From the NCBI GenBank assembly GCA_018826295.1, contig JAHJZX010000068.1, forward strand, positions 1-64,000: a DNA stretch of 64,000 nucleotides. The letters run 5' to 3'. The position numbers and the translations under genes are program-made. The DNA comes from Gammaproteobacteria bacterium (GTDB taxonomy: Bacteria; Pseudomonadota; Gammaproteobacteria; Enterobacterales; Alteromonadaceae). A model generated the notes under the pieces. It saw only the letters and a program-made list of their open reading frames with translations, made no database searches and was not told where the DNA came from. Below, piece after piece: positions 1 to 8,516 of the stretch (its first letter is position 1; the number at the start of each line of letters is the position of its first letter).

Positions 1-34
1 GGGCGTGCCGGTTCAAGTCCGGCCCCGGGCACCA
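1..34 (+). tRNA. tRNA 3' end, probably tRNA-Leu (cut by window edge)
   Basis: Only the 3' part is present: a T arm with a 5-bp GCCGG/CCGGC stem around TTCAAGT, then the 3' acceptor strand CCCGGGC, discriminator A and an encoded CCA at 32-34. The T arm and acceptor resemble gammaproteobacterial tRNA-Leu, which often sits beside tRNA-Gly(GCC). The anticodon lies outside the window, so the amino acid is an inference. Confidence 0.7.
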
Positions 35-64
35 TTACTCTGTAAGAGTAAATACCAGAATTTC

Positions 65-140
65 GCGAGTATAGCTCAGCTGGTAGAGCGCGACCTTGCC
101 AAGGTCGAGGTCACGAGTTCGAACCTCGTTACTCGCTCCA
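65..140 (+). tRNA. tRNA-Gly (GCC anticodon)
   Basis: A complete 76-nt cloverleaf is readable. The acceptor stem is GCGAGTA paired with TACTCGC. The D arm contains AGCTCAGCTGGTAGAGC, and the anticodon stem-loop has GCC in the loop CTTGCCAA. The T arm is CGAGTTCGAACCTCG, and CCA is encoded at the 3' end. It lies 30 nt after the preceding tRNA, consistent with one processed polycistronic tRNA transcript. Confidence 0.97.
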
Positions 141-147
141 ATTAGAA

Positions 148-174
148 AACGCAGCCGATTGGCTGCGTTTTTTT
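148..174 (+). terminator. Rho-independent terminator of the tRNA array
   Basis: A perfect 9-bp stem AACGCAGCC/GGCTGCGTT with a GATT loop is followed by a T run on the plus strand. The opposite strand also has a short T run, so it may also stop the convergent SLC13 gene. Confidence 0.9.
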
Positions 175-192
175 ATGCCTGATCACTATGGT

Positions 193-1635
193 TTAAAAAT
201 CAAAGATATAAGCTGCCAAATAGAGCACGGCCAGTGTAATAAACAGGATGCTGGCTAGGTTGAGCACCAAGCCGGCTTTTACCATATCGATGATTTTTAA
301 CTTGCCTGACGCAAACACTATAGCATTGGGCGGAGTGGCAACCGGCATCATAAAGGCACAACTGGCAGCGACAGCGGCTGGGATCACCAGCATAGCGGCA
401 GAGGTATCAAGTGATACGGCGACAGGGCCGAGCAAAGGCAGAAACGCTGCCGCTGTGGCAGTATTACTGGTGATTTCGGTCAAAAATAGAATGACCGTGG
501 TCACCAGTACAATTAGCATTACCAGATTAATATGGCCGAGCTGGCCAATTTGTGCCGCAATATAAGCCGATAAACCGGAGTTATCTATTTGGCTTGCCAA
601 TGTCAGGCCGCCGCCAAACAGTAGCAAAACGCCCCAGGGCAGTTTCTGGCAATCTTCCCACTGTAAAATACGTTGCCCGCTGCTCAGGGATACCGGCAAT
701 ATAAATAGCAAGGATGCGGCACATATCGCAATCAGGGTGTCATCAAGTTTAATGCCGCTAAGATCACTTAAAAGCTTACGCAGCATCCAGCAAGTTGCTG
801 CCAGCAAAAATACTGTTAATACCAATTTTTCTGCATTGTGCATGGCGCCAAGTGCCGCGAGTTTTTTCCGGTACAAGCTGCGGCTATCGACGCTGGCGAT
901 GTTATCCAGTCTGAAGTGCAGTTGGGTTAGCCAAAACCAGCACACCAGTAATAAGCTAACGGACAGCGGCACACCAAACAGCATCCAGTCACTGAAACTA
1001 AGTTGTATCTGGTAACTGCGTTCCAGATAGGCCGCTAACAATGCATTAGGTGGTGTGCCAATTAACGTAGCCACACCGCCGATACTGGCGGCATAGGCAA
1101 TAGCCAGTAAGATTGCTTTGGCAAAGTTATCGTCAGTAACGCCTTGTTCCTGTTGCATTGCAATGATGGATAATCCTATTGGCAGCATCATAACGGCGGT
1201 GGCGGTGTTAGACATCCACATCGACAAAAAGGCGGTAACCAGCATAATGCCGGCAACCTGTTGGCTGGGTTTGCTGCCGACCAGTAACATCGTCATTAAC
1301 GCTATGCGCTTGTGCAGGTTCCAGCGCTCCATCGCGATTGACAGGACAAAGCCACCAAGAAACAAAAAAATCAGTGGGTGCGCATAAGGCGCAGTGACAT
1401 TAGCTATGGTATCCAGGCTAAGTAAAGGCACTATAGCAATAGGCAGTAGCGCCGTAACAGGAATAGGCACCGGCTCTGTGATCCACCAAAGTGCCATCCA
1501 ACTACTAAGGCCGGTGATTAACCAGGCATTTTCTGACATACCGGCAAACCAGGGCGGACTCAGCAGTGTCAGCAAAAACAGTAACGGACCTGCCAGCAAG
1601 GTTACATAGTATGGTAATTTAAGCTGAGCAGGCAT
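193..1635 (-). CDS. SLC13/DASS family sodium-coupled anion transporter
   Basis: This is an inner-membrane carrier of the divalent anion:sodium symporter family, which moves dicarboxylates, citrate or sulfate with Na+. The 480-residue protein is almost entirely hydrophobic, with about a dozen membrane segments. It has both family Ser-Asn-Thr motifs, at residues 142-144 (SNTATAVMM) and 390-392 (SNTATAAAF), each in a re-entrant hairpin region and internally repeated as expected. TPPNALL-type motifs occur near 194 and again towards the C terminus. An AAGGA sequence lies six bases before the ATG, supporting this start. The substrate cannot be told from sequence. It is convergent with the tRNA array and 17 bp downstream of rluF on the same strand, so co-transcription is possible. 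Confidence 0.93.
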   Translation of the reverse strand: MPAQLKLPYYVTLLAGPLLFLLTLLSPPWFAGMSENAWLITGLSSWMALWWITEPVPIPVTALLPIAIVPLLSLDTIANVTAPYAHPLIFLFLGGFVLSIAMERWNLHKRIALMTMLLVGSKPSQQVAGIMLVTAFLSMWMSNTATAVMMLPIGLSIIAMQQEQGVTDDNFAKAILLAIAYAASIGGVATLIGTPPNALLAAYLERSYQIQLSFSDWMLFGVPLSVSLLLVCWFWLTQLHFRLDNIASVDSRSLYRKKLAALGAMHNAEKLVLTVFLLAATCWMLRKLLSDLSGIKLDDTLIAICAASLLFILPVSLSSGQRILQWEDCQKLPWGVLLLFGGGLTLASQIDNSGLSAYIAAQIGQLGHINLVMLIVLVTTVILFLTEITSNTATAAAFLPLLGPVAVSLDTSAAMLVIPAAVAASCAFMMPVATPPNAIVFASGKLKIIDMVKAGLVLNLASILFITLAVLYLAAYIFDF

Positions 1636-1652
1636 AGCAGATCCTTGTGATG

Positions 1653-2411
1653 TTAGTCGTCGAAACTATTATTAGCGGCTGCGGCGTCAGCTGTTTTGCT
1701 GGAGGTCAATAATTGCGCTTCCAGCATACGAATTTCGATATCATCCAATAGCCGCCATTGGCCTGGCTTTAAGCCGGCTAAGCGAATATGCATAATACGG
1801 CTGCGTTTGAGCGTTTGTACTTCATATCCCAGATGTTCACACATACGGCGGATTTGCCGGTTAAGTCCTTGAGTCAGAATGATACTGAAACTTTGTTTTG
1901 ATTTTTGCGTGACAGTACAGGGCAGGGTAACAGTGTCCAGGATCGGCACTCCACTGCTCATTTGCCGGATAAAACGCTCAGTGATGGGTTTATTAACGGT
2001 CACCACGTATTCTTTGTCGTGAGCATTCCCGGCACGCAGTATTTTATTTACGATATCGCCGTCATTGGTAAGAAATATCAGCCCTTCTGAGGGTTTGTCC
2101 AGCCGGCCGATCGGAAAAATCCGCTCCGGATAACGGATGGCATCAATAATGTTGCCATGGATATGCCGCTCAGTAGTACAGGTAATACCCACCGGTTTAT
2201 GGTAGGCGATGTACACCCGTTTCGGCTTGTCTTTTAATGGCTTGCCATCGACCATTACGTTGTCTTGCGCACTGACTTTCAGTCCCACAGTTGCGACATT
2301 GCCGTTTACCGTTACCTGACCATTGTCGATAAACTTGTCAGCTTCACGGCGTGAACAAAAACCGGTGTCACTGATAAATTTGTTTAACCGGTACAGTATT
2401 TCTTCAGACAT
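1653..2411 (-). CDS. rluF: 23S rRNA pseudouridine(2604) synthase RluF
   Basis: The product isomerises U2604 of 23S rRNA (and in E. coli also a tRNA-Tyr position) to pseudouridine. The 252-residue protein has an N-terminal S4 RNA-binding domain (residues about 7-55, RLNKFISDTGFCSRREAD). A RsuA/RluF-type catalytic domain follows, with the catalytic aspartate D105 in GRLDKPSEG. The RluF-like stretch RILRAGN/KEYVVTV and the QGLNRQIRRMCEHLGYEV segment match the RluF subgroup rather than RluB, RluE or RsuA. The basic C-terminal tail of E. coli RluF is much shorter here. It stands alone apart from the SLC13 gene downstream. Confidence 0.93.
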   Translation of the reverse strand: MSEEILYRLNKFISDTGFCSRREADKFIDNGQVTVNGNVATVGLKVSAQDNVMVDGKPLKDKPKRVYIAYHKPVGITCTTERHIHGNIIDAIRYPERIFPIGRLDKPSEGLIFLTNDGDIVNKILRAGNAHDKEYVVTVNKPITERFIRQMSSGVPILDTVTLPCTVTQKSKQSFSIILTQGLNRQIRRMCEHLGYEVQTLKRSRIMHIRLAGLKPGQWRLLDDIEIRMLEAQLLTSSKTADAAAANNSFDD

Positions 2412-2512
2412 AATAACAAAACATCTCTAAGCACTTTTCAATTGCTGCTAGTGTAGGGCTTGAGGGCATTTTTCGCTACACTGTCGGATGCTTAAATCAA
2501 TTTGGGGTAGCT

Positions 2513-3472
2513 ATGTTGGCATTAGCAACACATTTGCCCGGTGTCAGTCGTCTGGCGCTGGGATGTATGGGCTTTGGTGGCAGTTGGGATAATACGCCGA
2601 CAACAGCTGAACAGCAGCGTCAGGCCTTTAGTGCTATTGATGCGGCTTTAGACAATGGCATTAACCTGTTTGACCACGCTGATATTTACACCCGGGGCAA
2701 AGCTGAACAGGTATTTGGTCAATATCTGGCACAGGCACCGGCAAAACGTGCACAGATGTTTATTCAAACTAAGTGCTCTATCCGCTTCGCGGACGATAGC
2801 GTGCCGGGGCGTTATGATTTTTCGCCTGAGTATATTATTGCCTCGGTAGAGCAAAGTTTGCGCCGGTTAAATACCGGCTACATTGATATTTTGCTGTTGC
2901 ACCGGCCCGATCCCCTGATGCAGCCAGAGTTGGTGGCACAAGCTTTTGAGCAATTACAGCAGCAGGGTAAAGTGCGGCATTTTGGTGTATCCAACATGGG
3001 CTGGGCGCAAATGCAGTTGCTACAAGGTGCGCTGGCTCAGCCGCTGCTGGTTAATCAACTGCAAATGAGCCTGGCAGACATTAATTGGTTAGAACAGAAT
3101 GTATTGGTTGGTATGCCAGAGGGTGGTCAGCGGCATTTTGGCTACGGTACTGTTGAATATTGCCAGCAACAAGGCGTACAACTGCAAAGTTGGGGCAGTC
3201 TGGCCAAAGGGGTATTTAGTGGGGCAGCGGTTCAAACAGCTCAGCAAGCGGCGACAGCGCAGCTGGTAGCGCAATTAGCTGGCCATTACAACTGCAGTGC
3301 AGAGGCAATAGTATTGGCCTGGTTGATGCGGCACCCGGCAGACGTTCAACCTGTTATCGGCACCACTCAACCAGAGCGCATTATCGCTTGCAGCCACTCA
3401 ACTGAGGTCAGGTTAAGCCGTGAGCATTGGTATCAGTTGTATGTCAGTAGTCGTGGCGAGGCTTTACCGTAA
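2513..3472 (+). CDS. Aldo/keto reductase, YdhF-like
   Basis: This is a cytoplasmic NAD(P)H-dependent aldo/keto reductase with a (beta/alpha)8 barrel, 319 residues. The catalytic tetrad is visible: D54 and Y59 in FDHADIY, K87, and H130 in LLLHRPDPLM. LLHRPDPLM, GKVRHFGVSN and the C-terminal PVIGTT-E-RI region closely resemble E. coli YdhF, whose physiological substrate is not established. GGGGTAG precedes the ATG, supporting the start. It is a single-gene unit between rluF (divergent) and a bidirectional terminator. Confidence 0.92.
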   Translation: MLALATHLPGVSRLALGCMGFGGSWDNTPTTAEQQRQAFSAIDAALDNGINLFDHADIYTRGKAEQVFGQYLAQAPAKRAQMFIQTKCSIRFADDSVPGRYDFSPEYIIASVEQSLRRLNTGYIDILLLHRPDPLMQPELVAQAFEQLQQQGKVRHFGVSNMGWAQMQLLQGALAQPLLVNQLQMSLADINWLEQNVLVGMPEGGQRHFGYGTVEYCQQQGVQLQSWGSLAKGVFSGAAVQTAQQAATAQLVAQLAGHYNCSAEAIVLAWLMRHPADVQPVIGTTQPERIIACSHSTEVRLSREHWYQLYVSSRGEALP

Positions 3473-3474
3473 AA

Positions 3475-3500
3475 AAACAGACCCATAGTCGGGTCTGTTT
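3475..3500. terminator. Bidirectional terminator between aldo/keto reductase and tubulin-like gene
   Basis: A 10-bp stem AAACAGACCC/GGGTCTGTTT with a 6-nt loop is preceded on the plus strand by a run of A. It therefore reads as a strong T-tailed terminator for the minus-strand gene and a weaker one for the plus-strand gene. Confidence 0.85.
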
Positions 3501-3524
3501 GCTTGTTAGCTGAGGTATGTCGGT

Positions 3525-5726
3525 TTATTCGCTCTGCTCGGTATTTCTGCTATGGCTGGTTTTGTTACCAGCCGGCGCATTAAGTGAAATAACCTTAGTT
3601 TTACTGATTTTATGCCGGTAAATTTCCCGCAGATATTTAATGGCTTTTTTGACACTGTCGCGGCTTAAACGAATATCATTGATCGAGACAAACTTATCTT
3701 TGTTATGGATAAGTTCGCGGTACTTTTTCTCGTACATGGGCTTAATGGCATACCAGTTGGTATCGAGAATTTTTGCCGGATTTTCATGCTCATGTAGCAT
3801 TTTATCCAATGCCACTTCGTCAAATTCGTCGGTGCGGATAAAATCAAGCATGGCTTTATCCAGTTGCTCATCAAAGCGGTAATTGTCTTTGGCAAAACAG
3901 CGTTTAATGTAGGCAACAATCAGCGTTAAAAAATCATCACTTAAACAGGGGCTTTTAACAATTAATGTCGTCAGCGAAATATTAGCTGAAGCACCAATGA
4001 CCAGCGCGTAGCGCTTTAAGGTGGTATTGGGGAATAAGGCATTTAAATGCGATTTCAGCCGGTTTAAGTCCATATAGGATAATTTATAGTCCTTCGGCAA
4101 GGAGATAATCGATACCACAGACGAGCAATTTTTAAAAAAGTGCAGATCTTTTAACTCAGAGGCGTTATAACCATTTTTTACATAACCTGCCAAAGTTTCG
4201 CGATAACGCGCCGATTCAATGGGGAGCAGGCTAATACCTTCAATAGCCTGAGTCACTTTATTAAAATGCGGCAAATCAATTGAGCGGAAAAACAAATCGT
4301 CAATGTTTAGCCCGCCACTGGATTTATCAAACATTTTAAGTTTTTCGCCAGCTGCATCGGCTGGTACAACGGACTCAGCATAAGCCACCGCCACCGGGCC
4401 GGCCAGGCTCATAAACAAGTCATTGGCATCTAAGCGGATCGTTTCGCCAATGTCGATACCGGCACGGCGGAAGTAATTTTCATCGTAATCTGTGGTAACC
4501 GCCTGTGCGGTTAAAATATTAAAAATCTGCTGCGAAATATACTGGTTGGCATATTTCTCCATAGCATTAACGTCGATATGCTGAATGCCACCGTCGTCTG
4601 TTTCTTCTGCATATCGCATAATATCATTGGAAATCAGCATCATGGCGTTCCATGGCCGGATGCGATGCATCACACTGGATTCACTGCTGTCCTCATTGTC
4701 GAAGTTGTATGAAAAATCCCATTCCTCAGCCAGATACTTACACAGCAGGCGGCCGGCATTAATATGCAATGCTTCAGACATCTCCACGCCGTGGTCGGAA
4801 ATATTCGGTAAAATACAAATGCCGCTGGTGAATATAGGTTCGAAAACAAAAGAGTGACCGCGATTTTCTTCGTCTTCTGCCAGAGTGCGGGTATCAAAGG
4901 TTTTACTCATATAGGCATATTGTTGTGCCAGGCCAAACTCAGAGGCCATACCTGAACCGGTGCCGCCACCAGCACTGAAAATATAAAAATACAGCCTGGA
5001 TTGGTTAGCCTTAATACCGCAAGAGTCGATAAGGTAAGAATGAATAAACTTCCAGTCTGAGTTTGAGAAGCGCTGGGTATCCTTATTCAGGATTATTTTT
5101 GCCAGATATTGCCCCAAAATAGGCGCATTACCGGCACCACCGGCGTGCACTTCAGACAAATCCATAATTTTCATTTTGGTGTAATCATGCAAAAAGCCGC
5201 TTTTTTCGCCTTTGTGCGAAAAACGTATGCGTCCCTCGATGTCTTTGTCCAGATCGCCCAGCATTACCAGTGGCTCAATTAAAAACACCGGTTTTATCGT
5301 TTGCGAATTAGACAGATGTAAGCTGCGTTTTATCCAGCGCATTGGCCGGTATTCCTGCTCGCGAACCTGCTTTTCTTCGTTGTTAAACTCATTTAAATAA
5401 AAATTGCGGGCGTTATACACCAAAGAAGCCACATCGAGCGCTATATTCGAGCCACAGCGGCCCAAGCCAATCAGGCAGACTGACGGGAAGTGTTGCTGTT
5501 TTCTGCTTTGAATTTCATTGTCCGGGTTAGGTGCCGGAAACACACTGCTGCGCAAAGCATCCAGATTGGTCAAAATTTTGTTTAAGTCGCGCTCAGTAAA
5601 ATACATATAGCGGTCGCTGGCGAAAGACGGCGTTATAGCCTGGGTTGCCGCTGATTTTCTCACCGCGCTTTTCAATACGACATCATCAGTAGTGGCGGTT
5701 TCAGGCTTTATCTTATTGTTCATCAT
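3525..5726 (-). CDS. Large FtsZ/tubulin-superfamily GTPase-like protein
   Basis: I do not recognise a named family, but the protein carries the FtsZ/tubulin nucleotide-binding pattern. Counting from the chosen start, these are a T1-like IGLGRCGSN at about 86-94, a T3-like HAGGAGN near 195, and the signature GGGTGSG at about 253-259. A T6-like MMLISND (Asn near 367) precedes a helix resembling FtsZ H7. A T7-like RLDANDL follows, with aspartates near 433 and 436 in the DxxD spacing needed for GTP hydrolysis. About 85 residues precede the GTPase core and some 280 follow, making 733 residues, far longer than FtsZ. No signal peptide or membrane segment is evident. The longest frame begins at 5765 without a ribosome site. 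The ATG at 5726 has AGGA six bases upstream, so I chose it. It is monocistronic. Function unknown; membrane remodelling or filament formation is family-based inference. Confidence 0.8.
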   Translation of the reverse strand: MMNNKIKPETATTDDVVLKSAVRKSAATQAITPSFASDRYMYFTERDLNKILTNLDALRSSVFPAPNPDNEIQSRKQQHFPSVCLIGLGRCGSNIALDVASLVYNARNFYLNEFNNEEKQVREQEYRPMRWIKRSLHLSNSQTIKPVFLIEPLVMLGDLDKDIEGRIRFSHKGEKSGFLHDYTKMKIMDLSEVHAGGAGNAPILGQYLAKIILNKDTQRFSNSDWKFIHSYLIDSCGIKANQSRLYFYIFSAGGGTGSGMASEFGLAQQYAYMSKTFDTRTLAEDEENRGHSFVFEPIFTSGICILPNISDHGVEMSEALHINAGRLLCKYLAEEWDFSYNFDNEDSSESSVMHRIRPWNAMMLISNDIMRYAEETDDGGIQHIDVNAMEKYANQYISQQIFNILTAQAVTTDYDENYFRRAGIDIGETIRLDANDLFMSLAGPVAVAYAESVVPADAAGEKLKMFDKSSGGLNIDDLFFRSIDLPHFNKVTQAIEGISLLPIESARYRETLAGYVKNGYNASELKDLHFFKNCSSVVSIISLPKDYKLSYMDLNRLKSHLNALFPNTTLKRYALVIGASANISLTTLIVKSPCLSDDFLTLIVAYIKRCFAKDNYRFDEQLDKAMLDFIRTDEFDEVALDKMLHEHENPAKILDTNWYAIKPMYEKKYRELIHNKDKFVSINDIRLSRDSVKKAIKYLREIYRHKISKTKVISLNAPAGNKTSHSRNTEQSE

Positions 5727-5891
5727 GCTACTTCCTGTCTCTGGCGAGGCATTACTGCACATCATTTAAGTGAGTTCAGCATTAAAAGTAGTTGCTGGAT
5801 AAAATTAAGGCAATTAAACAGCTTGAAAAAACGTAGTAGATAAAAGAAGGCGTTGATGTTATTCGACAATACAAAACAATAAGTTAGTAAA

Positions 5892-5918
5892 GTGGTCTGC
5901 TATTGTTAAGCAGACCAC
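5892..5918 (-). terminator. Terminator downstream of ETF-QO
   Basis: A perfect 10-bp stem GTGGTCTGCT/AGCAGACCAC with a 7-nt loop lies just after the ETF-QO stop. Read on the minus strand, it is followed by a moderately T-rich stretch. Confidence 0.75.
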
Positions 5919-5931
5919 CGTGCCGTGCTGG

Positions 5932-7581
5932 TTACATATTAGGGTAATTGGGCCCGCCAGCGCCCTCAGGTGTTACCCAAGTAATATTTTGCGACGGATC
6001 TTTAATGTCACAGGTTTTGCAGTGAATACAATTTTGAGCATTGATTTGAAATTTAGGCTCATTATTGTCGTCTTGTACTATTTCGTAAACACCTGCAGGG
6101 CAGTAACGCTGTGCCGGCTCATTATACTTAGCCAGATTAACCTGCAACGGAATGCTGCTGTCATGCAGTTTTAAATGACAGGGCTGCTCTTCTTCATGAT
6201 TGGTGTTCGACAAATATACTGAGGATAAACGGTCAAAACTTAGCGTATTGTCTGGTTTTGGATAGCTGATCTGCGCTGCTTCGCTGGCCAGTTTCAGTTG
6301 GGCATGATCTTGCCGCTCGTCTTTTAGGGTAAACGGTAGTTTACCGCCAAACCAATTTTGCTCCAGAGTGTTAAAAGCGCCTCCCCAGAAGGTGCCAAAC
6401 TTGTGCAGTGCCGGGCCAAAGTTGCGTGAACGATACAGTTCGTCATATAGCCAGCTGTTTCGCAGGGCATCGGCGTATGCCGTTAAGTCTTCACCGCCTT
6501 CGTTGCCTTGCTGCAATGCATTAAACAAGGTTTCTGCCGCCAGCATGCCGGACTTCATCGCGGTGTGGTTGCCCTTAATCTTGGCAAAATTAAGCGTGCC
6601 GGCATCACAACCAATGAGTAAACCACCATTAAAGCTCATTTTGGGCAGGCTATTCAGGCCACCTTTGGCGATCGCCCGGGCGCCATAGCTAACGCGCTTG
6701 CCACCAGCCAGATACTGGCTTATTACCGGGTGATGTTTATAGCGTTGAAATTCATCAAACGGGCTTAAATGCGGGTTGCTGTAATTTAGATCGATAATTA
6801 AACCCACCACAACCTGTTGGTTTTCCGCATGGTATAAGTAACCACCGCCACAAGTATCGCTGCTCAGAGGCCAACCTGCTGAGTGCACTACCAGGCCAGC
6901 CTGATGCTTGCTGGCCGGTACATCCCAGATCTCTTTAAAACCGATAGCATAGTGCTGTGGTGACTTATCCTTATCTAAGCTGAAATGCTTGATAAGTTGC
7001 TTACCCAGGTGGCCACGGCAGCCTTCGGCGAATACGGTATATTTGGCGCGTAACTCCATTCCGGGTATAAAGCTGTCTTTGGGTTGCCCCTGTTTATCCA
7101 GCCCCATATCGCCAATTAAAATACCTTTAACGGTATTGTCTTCAATTAATACTTCACTGGCGGCAAAACCGGGGAAGATCTCTACGCCAAGTTGTTCGGC
7201 TTGTTGCGCCAGCCAGCGGCAAAGGTTCGCGATGGAAACAACATAATTACCGCCATTATGCATCGTTTTAGGTACGGCAAAGGATGGCAGTTTTACGGCA
7301 TTATCGGCATTTTTAAACAGGTAAATATCATCATGAGTTACTGCGGTGGTTACCGGGGCGCCCTGAGCCTGCCAATCGGGCAGTAATTCATTTAATGCCC
7401 GGGGTTCAAAAACGGCACCAGACAGTATATGTGCGCCAACCTCAGAGCCTTTCTCAACTACGCATACAGTTAGCTCAGTTGCCGCAGCACGGGCTTGTTG
7501 CATCAATTTAATGGCAGCTGATAATCCGGCCGGGCCTGCACCGACAATCACTACATCGAATTCCATTGATTCTCTTTCCAC
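5932..7581 (-). CDS. Electron transfer flavoprotein-ubiquinone oxidoreductase
   Basis: ETF-QO is a membrane-associated flavoprotein that takes electrons from ETF (fed by acyl-CoA dehydrogenases) and reduces ubiquinone. It has an N-terminal FAD-binding GAGPAGLSAA motif (residues about 14-23). Near the C terminus is a 4Fe-4S domain with CPAGVYEI and CIHCKTCDIKDP. The open frame extends to 7668. However, a GTG at 7581 has AGAGGT seven bases upstream, gives the family-typical start (ERESMEFDVVIVGAG) and about 549 residues, and leaves the palindromic operator at 7652 outside the gene. The longer start is therefore rejected. It is divergent from etfBA, its electron donor. Confidence 0.96.
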   Translation of the reverse strand: MERESMEFDVVIVGAGPAGLSAAIKLMQQARAAATELTVCVVEKGSEVGAHILSGAVFEPRALNELLPDWQAQGAPVTTAVTHDDIYLFKNADNAVKLPSFAVPKTMHNGGNYVVSIANLCRWLAQQAEQLGVEIFPGFAASEVLIEDNTVKGILIGDMGLDKQGQPKDSFIPGMELRAKYTVFAEGCRGHLGKQLIKHFSLDKDKSPQHYAIGFKEIWDVPASKHQAGLVVHSAGWPLSSDTCGGGYLYHAENQQVVVGLIIDLNYSNPHLSPFDEFQRYKHHPVISQYLAGGKRVSYGARAIAKGGLNSLPKMSFNGGLLIGCDAGTLNFAKIKGNHTAMKSGMLAAETLFNALQQGNEGGEDLTAYADALRNSWLYDELYRSRNFGPALHKFGTFWGGAFNTLEQNWFGGKLPFTLKDERQDHAQLKLASEAAQISYPKPDNTLSFDRLSSVYLSNTNHEEEQPCHLKLHDSSIPLQVNLAKYNEPAQRYCPAGVYEIVQDDNNEPKFQINAQNCIHCKTCDIKDPSQNITWVTPEGAGGPNYPNM

Positions 7582-7651
7582 GGTACCGACCTCTTGGAGT
7601 TTATTATTTACAGCCGTAGCTGCTTTTATCATGCTGTTTAGGGTATTGCAG

Positions 7652-7669
7652 GTTGACGTTAACGTCAAC
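7652..7669. promoter_or_regulatory. Perfect 18-bp palindrome, operator 1 between ETF-QO and etfBA
   Basis: GTTGACGTT/AACGTCAAC is an exact inverted repeat in the divergent intergenic region. It is related in its TTAACGT core to operator 2 (7705-7720). It resembles, from memory, sites of the MerR-type regulator LiuR that controls branched-chain amino acid and ETF genes in gammaproteobacteria. Regulator identity is inference. Confidence 0.6.
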
Positions 7670-7695
7670 AGTAAGTAGATTGTGCCAAGCCAAAC

Positions 7696-7720
7696 TATTA
7701 TAGCTTTACCTTAACGTAAA
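7696..7720. promoter_or_regulatory. Overlapping divergent -10 elements and operator 2
   Basis: TATTAT at 7696-7701 could be the -10 box for etfBA, and TATAAT on the minus strand at 7703-7698 could serve ETF-QO. The 16-bp near-palindrome TTTACCTTAACGTAAA (7705-7720) would cover the etfBA start point and the spacer of the ETF-QO promoter. Neither -35 box is strong, which fits an activator- or repressor-controlled promoter pair. Confidence 0.45.
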
Positions 7721-7766
7721 CCTGCGCTACTTAAGCCTGTTTGCGCAGGAAAAGAACGAGGACATT

Positions 7767-8516
7767 ATGAAAATACTGGTGCCGGTAAAACGGGTTATTG
7801 ATTACAACGTAAAGGTGCGGGTAAAAGCTGATGAAACAGCAGTTGACCTGGCAAACGTAAAAATGGCGTTAAACCCTTTTTGTGAAATCGCAATAGAAGA
7901 AGCGGTGCGTTTAAAAGAAGCCGGTACGGCGAGTGAAGTTGTAGTGGTGTCTATTGGTACTGCAGCAGTGCAGGAGCAACTGCGCACTGCATTAGCGCTG
8001 GGGGCCGATCGTGCGCTACACATTGATACTGATTTAAACCTTGATTCGTTACAGGTCGCAAAATTACTGGCCAAAGTGGTAGCTGAAGAGCAACCGGGCC
8101 TGGTGATCTTAGGTAAACAGGCCATCGACTCTGATAACAACCAAACAGGCCAGATGCTGGCTGCGTTAACAGGCATGGGGCAGGGTACTTTTGCCTCCGA
8201 AGTTAAAGTCAGTGGCGACAAAGTACAGGTAACCCGTGAAATTGACGGTGGTTTACAAACGGTAGAACTGACGTTACCGGCAGTCGTTTCAACCGACTTG
8301 CGTTTGAACGAACCGCGTTATGCGTCGCTGCCAAATATTATGAAAGCGAAGAAGAAGCCGCTGGAAACGAAAGCAGCTGACAGCTACGGTGTTGGGCTGA
8401 ATAGTAAAGTTAAGGTGTTGAAAGTTGCTGCGCCTGCGGTGCGCCAGGGGGGCGTAACAGTAGCCTCGGTGGCTGAGCTGGTTGAAAAGTTAAAGCATGA
8501 GGCTAAGGTGATCTAA
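7767..8516 (+). CDS. etfB: Electron transfer flavoprotein beta subunit
   Basis: This is the AMP-binding small subunit of the heterodimeric ETF that carries electrons from acyl-CoA and related dehydrogenases to ETF-QO. At 249 residues it is the usual length. It has the N-terminal [19 protein letters not shown], the [16 protein letters not shown] segment and the conserved [15 protein letters not shown] signature. The recognition-loop region [21 protein letters not shown] follows. AACGAGGAC lies before the ATG. It overlaps etfA by one base (TAATG), so the two subunits are translationally coupled. Confidence 0.97.
   Translation: MKILVPVKRVIDYNVKVRVKADETAVDLANVKMALNPFCEIAIEEAVRLKEAGTASEVVVVSIGTAAVQEQLRTALALGADRALHIDTDLNLDSLQVAKLLAKVVAEEQPGLVILGKQAIDSDNNQTGQMLAALTGMGQGTFASEVKVSGDKVQVTREIDGGLQTVELTLPAVVSTDLRLNEPRYASLPNIMKAKKKPLETKAADSYGVGLNSKVKVLKVAAPAVRQGGVTVASVAELVEKLKHEAKVI

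Noticed and set aside
65..140. tRNA-Gly as an integration site for a mobile element
   Set aside because: No integrase, no repeated tRNA 3' end and no foreign-looking block was found downstream; the next genes are ordinary.
7582..7668. N-terminal extension of ETF-QO to an ATG at 7668
   Set aside because: The extension is not family-like, would place the palindromic operator at the very start of the coding region, and lacks a ribosome site, whereas the GTG at 7581 has AGAGGT at good spacing.
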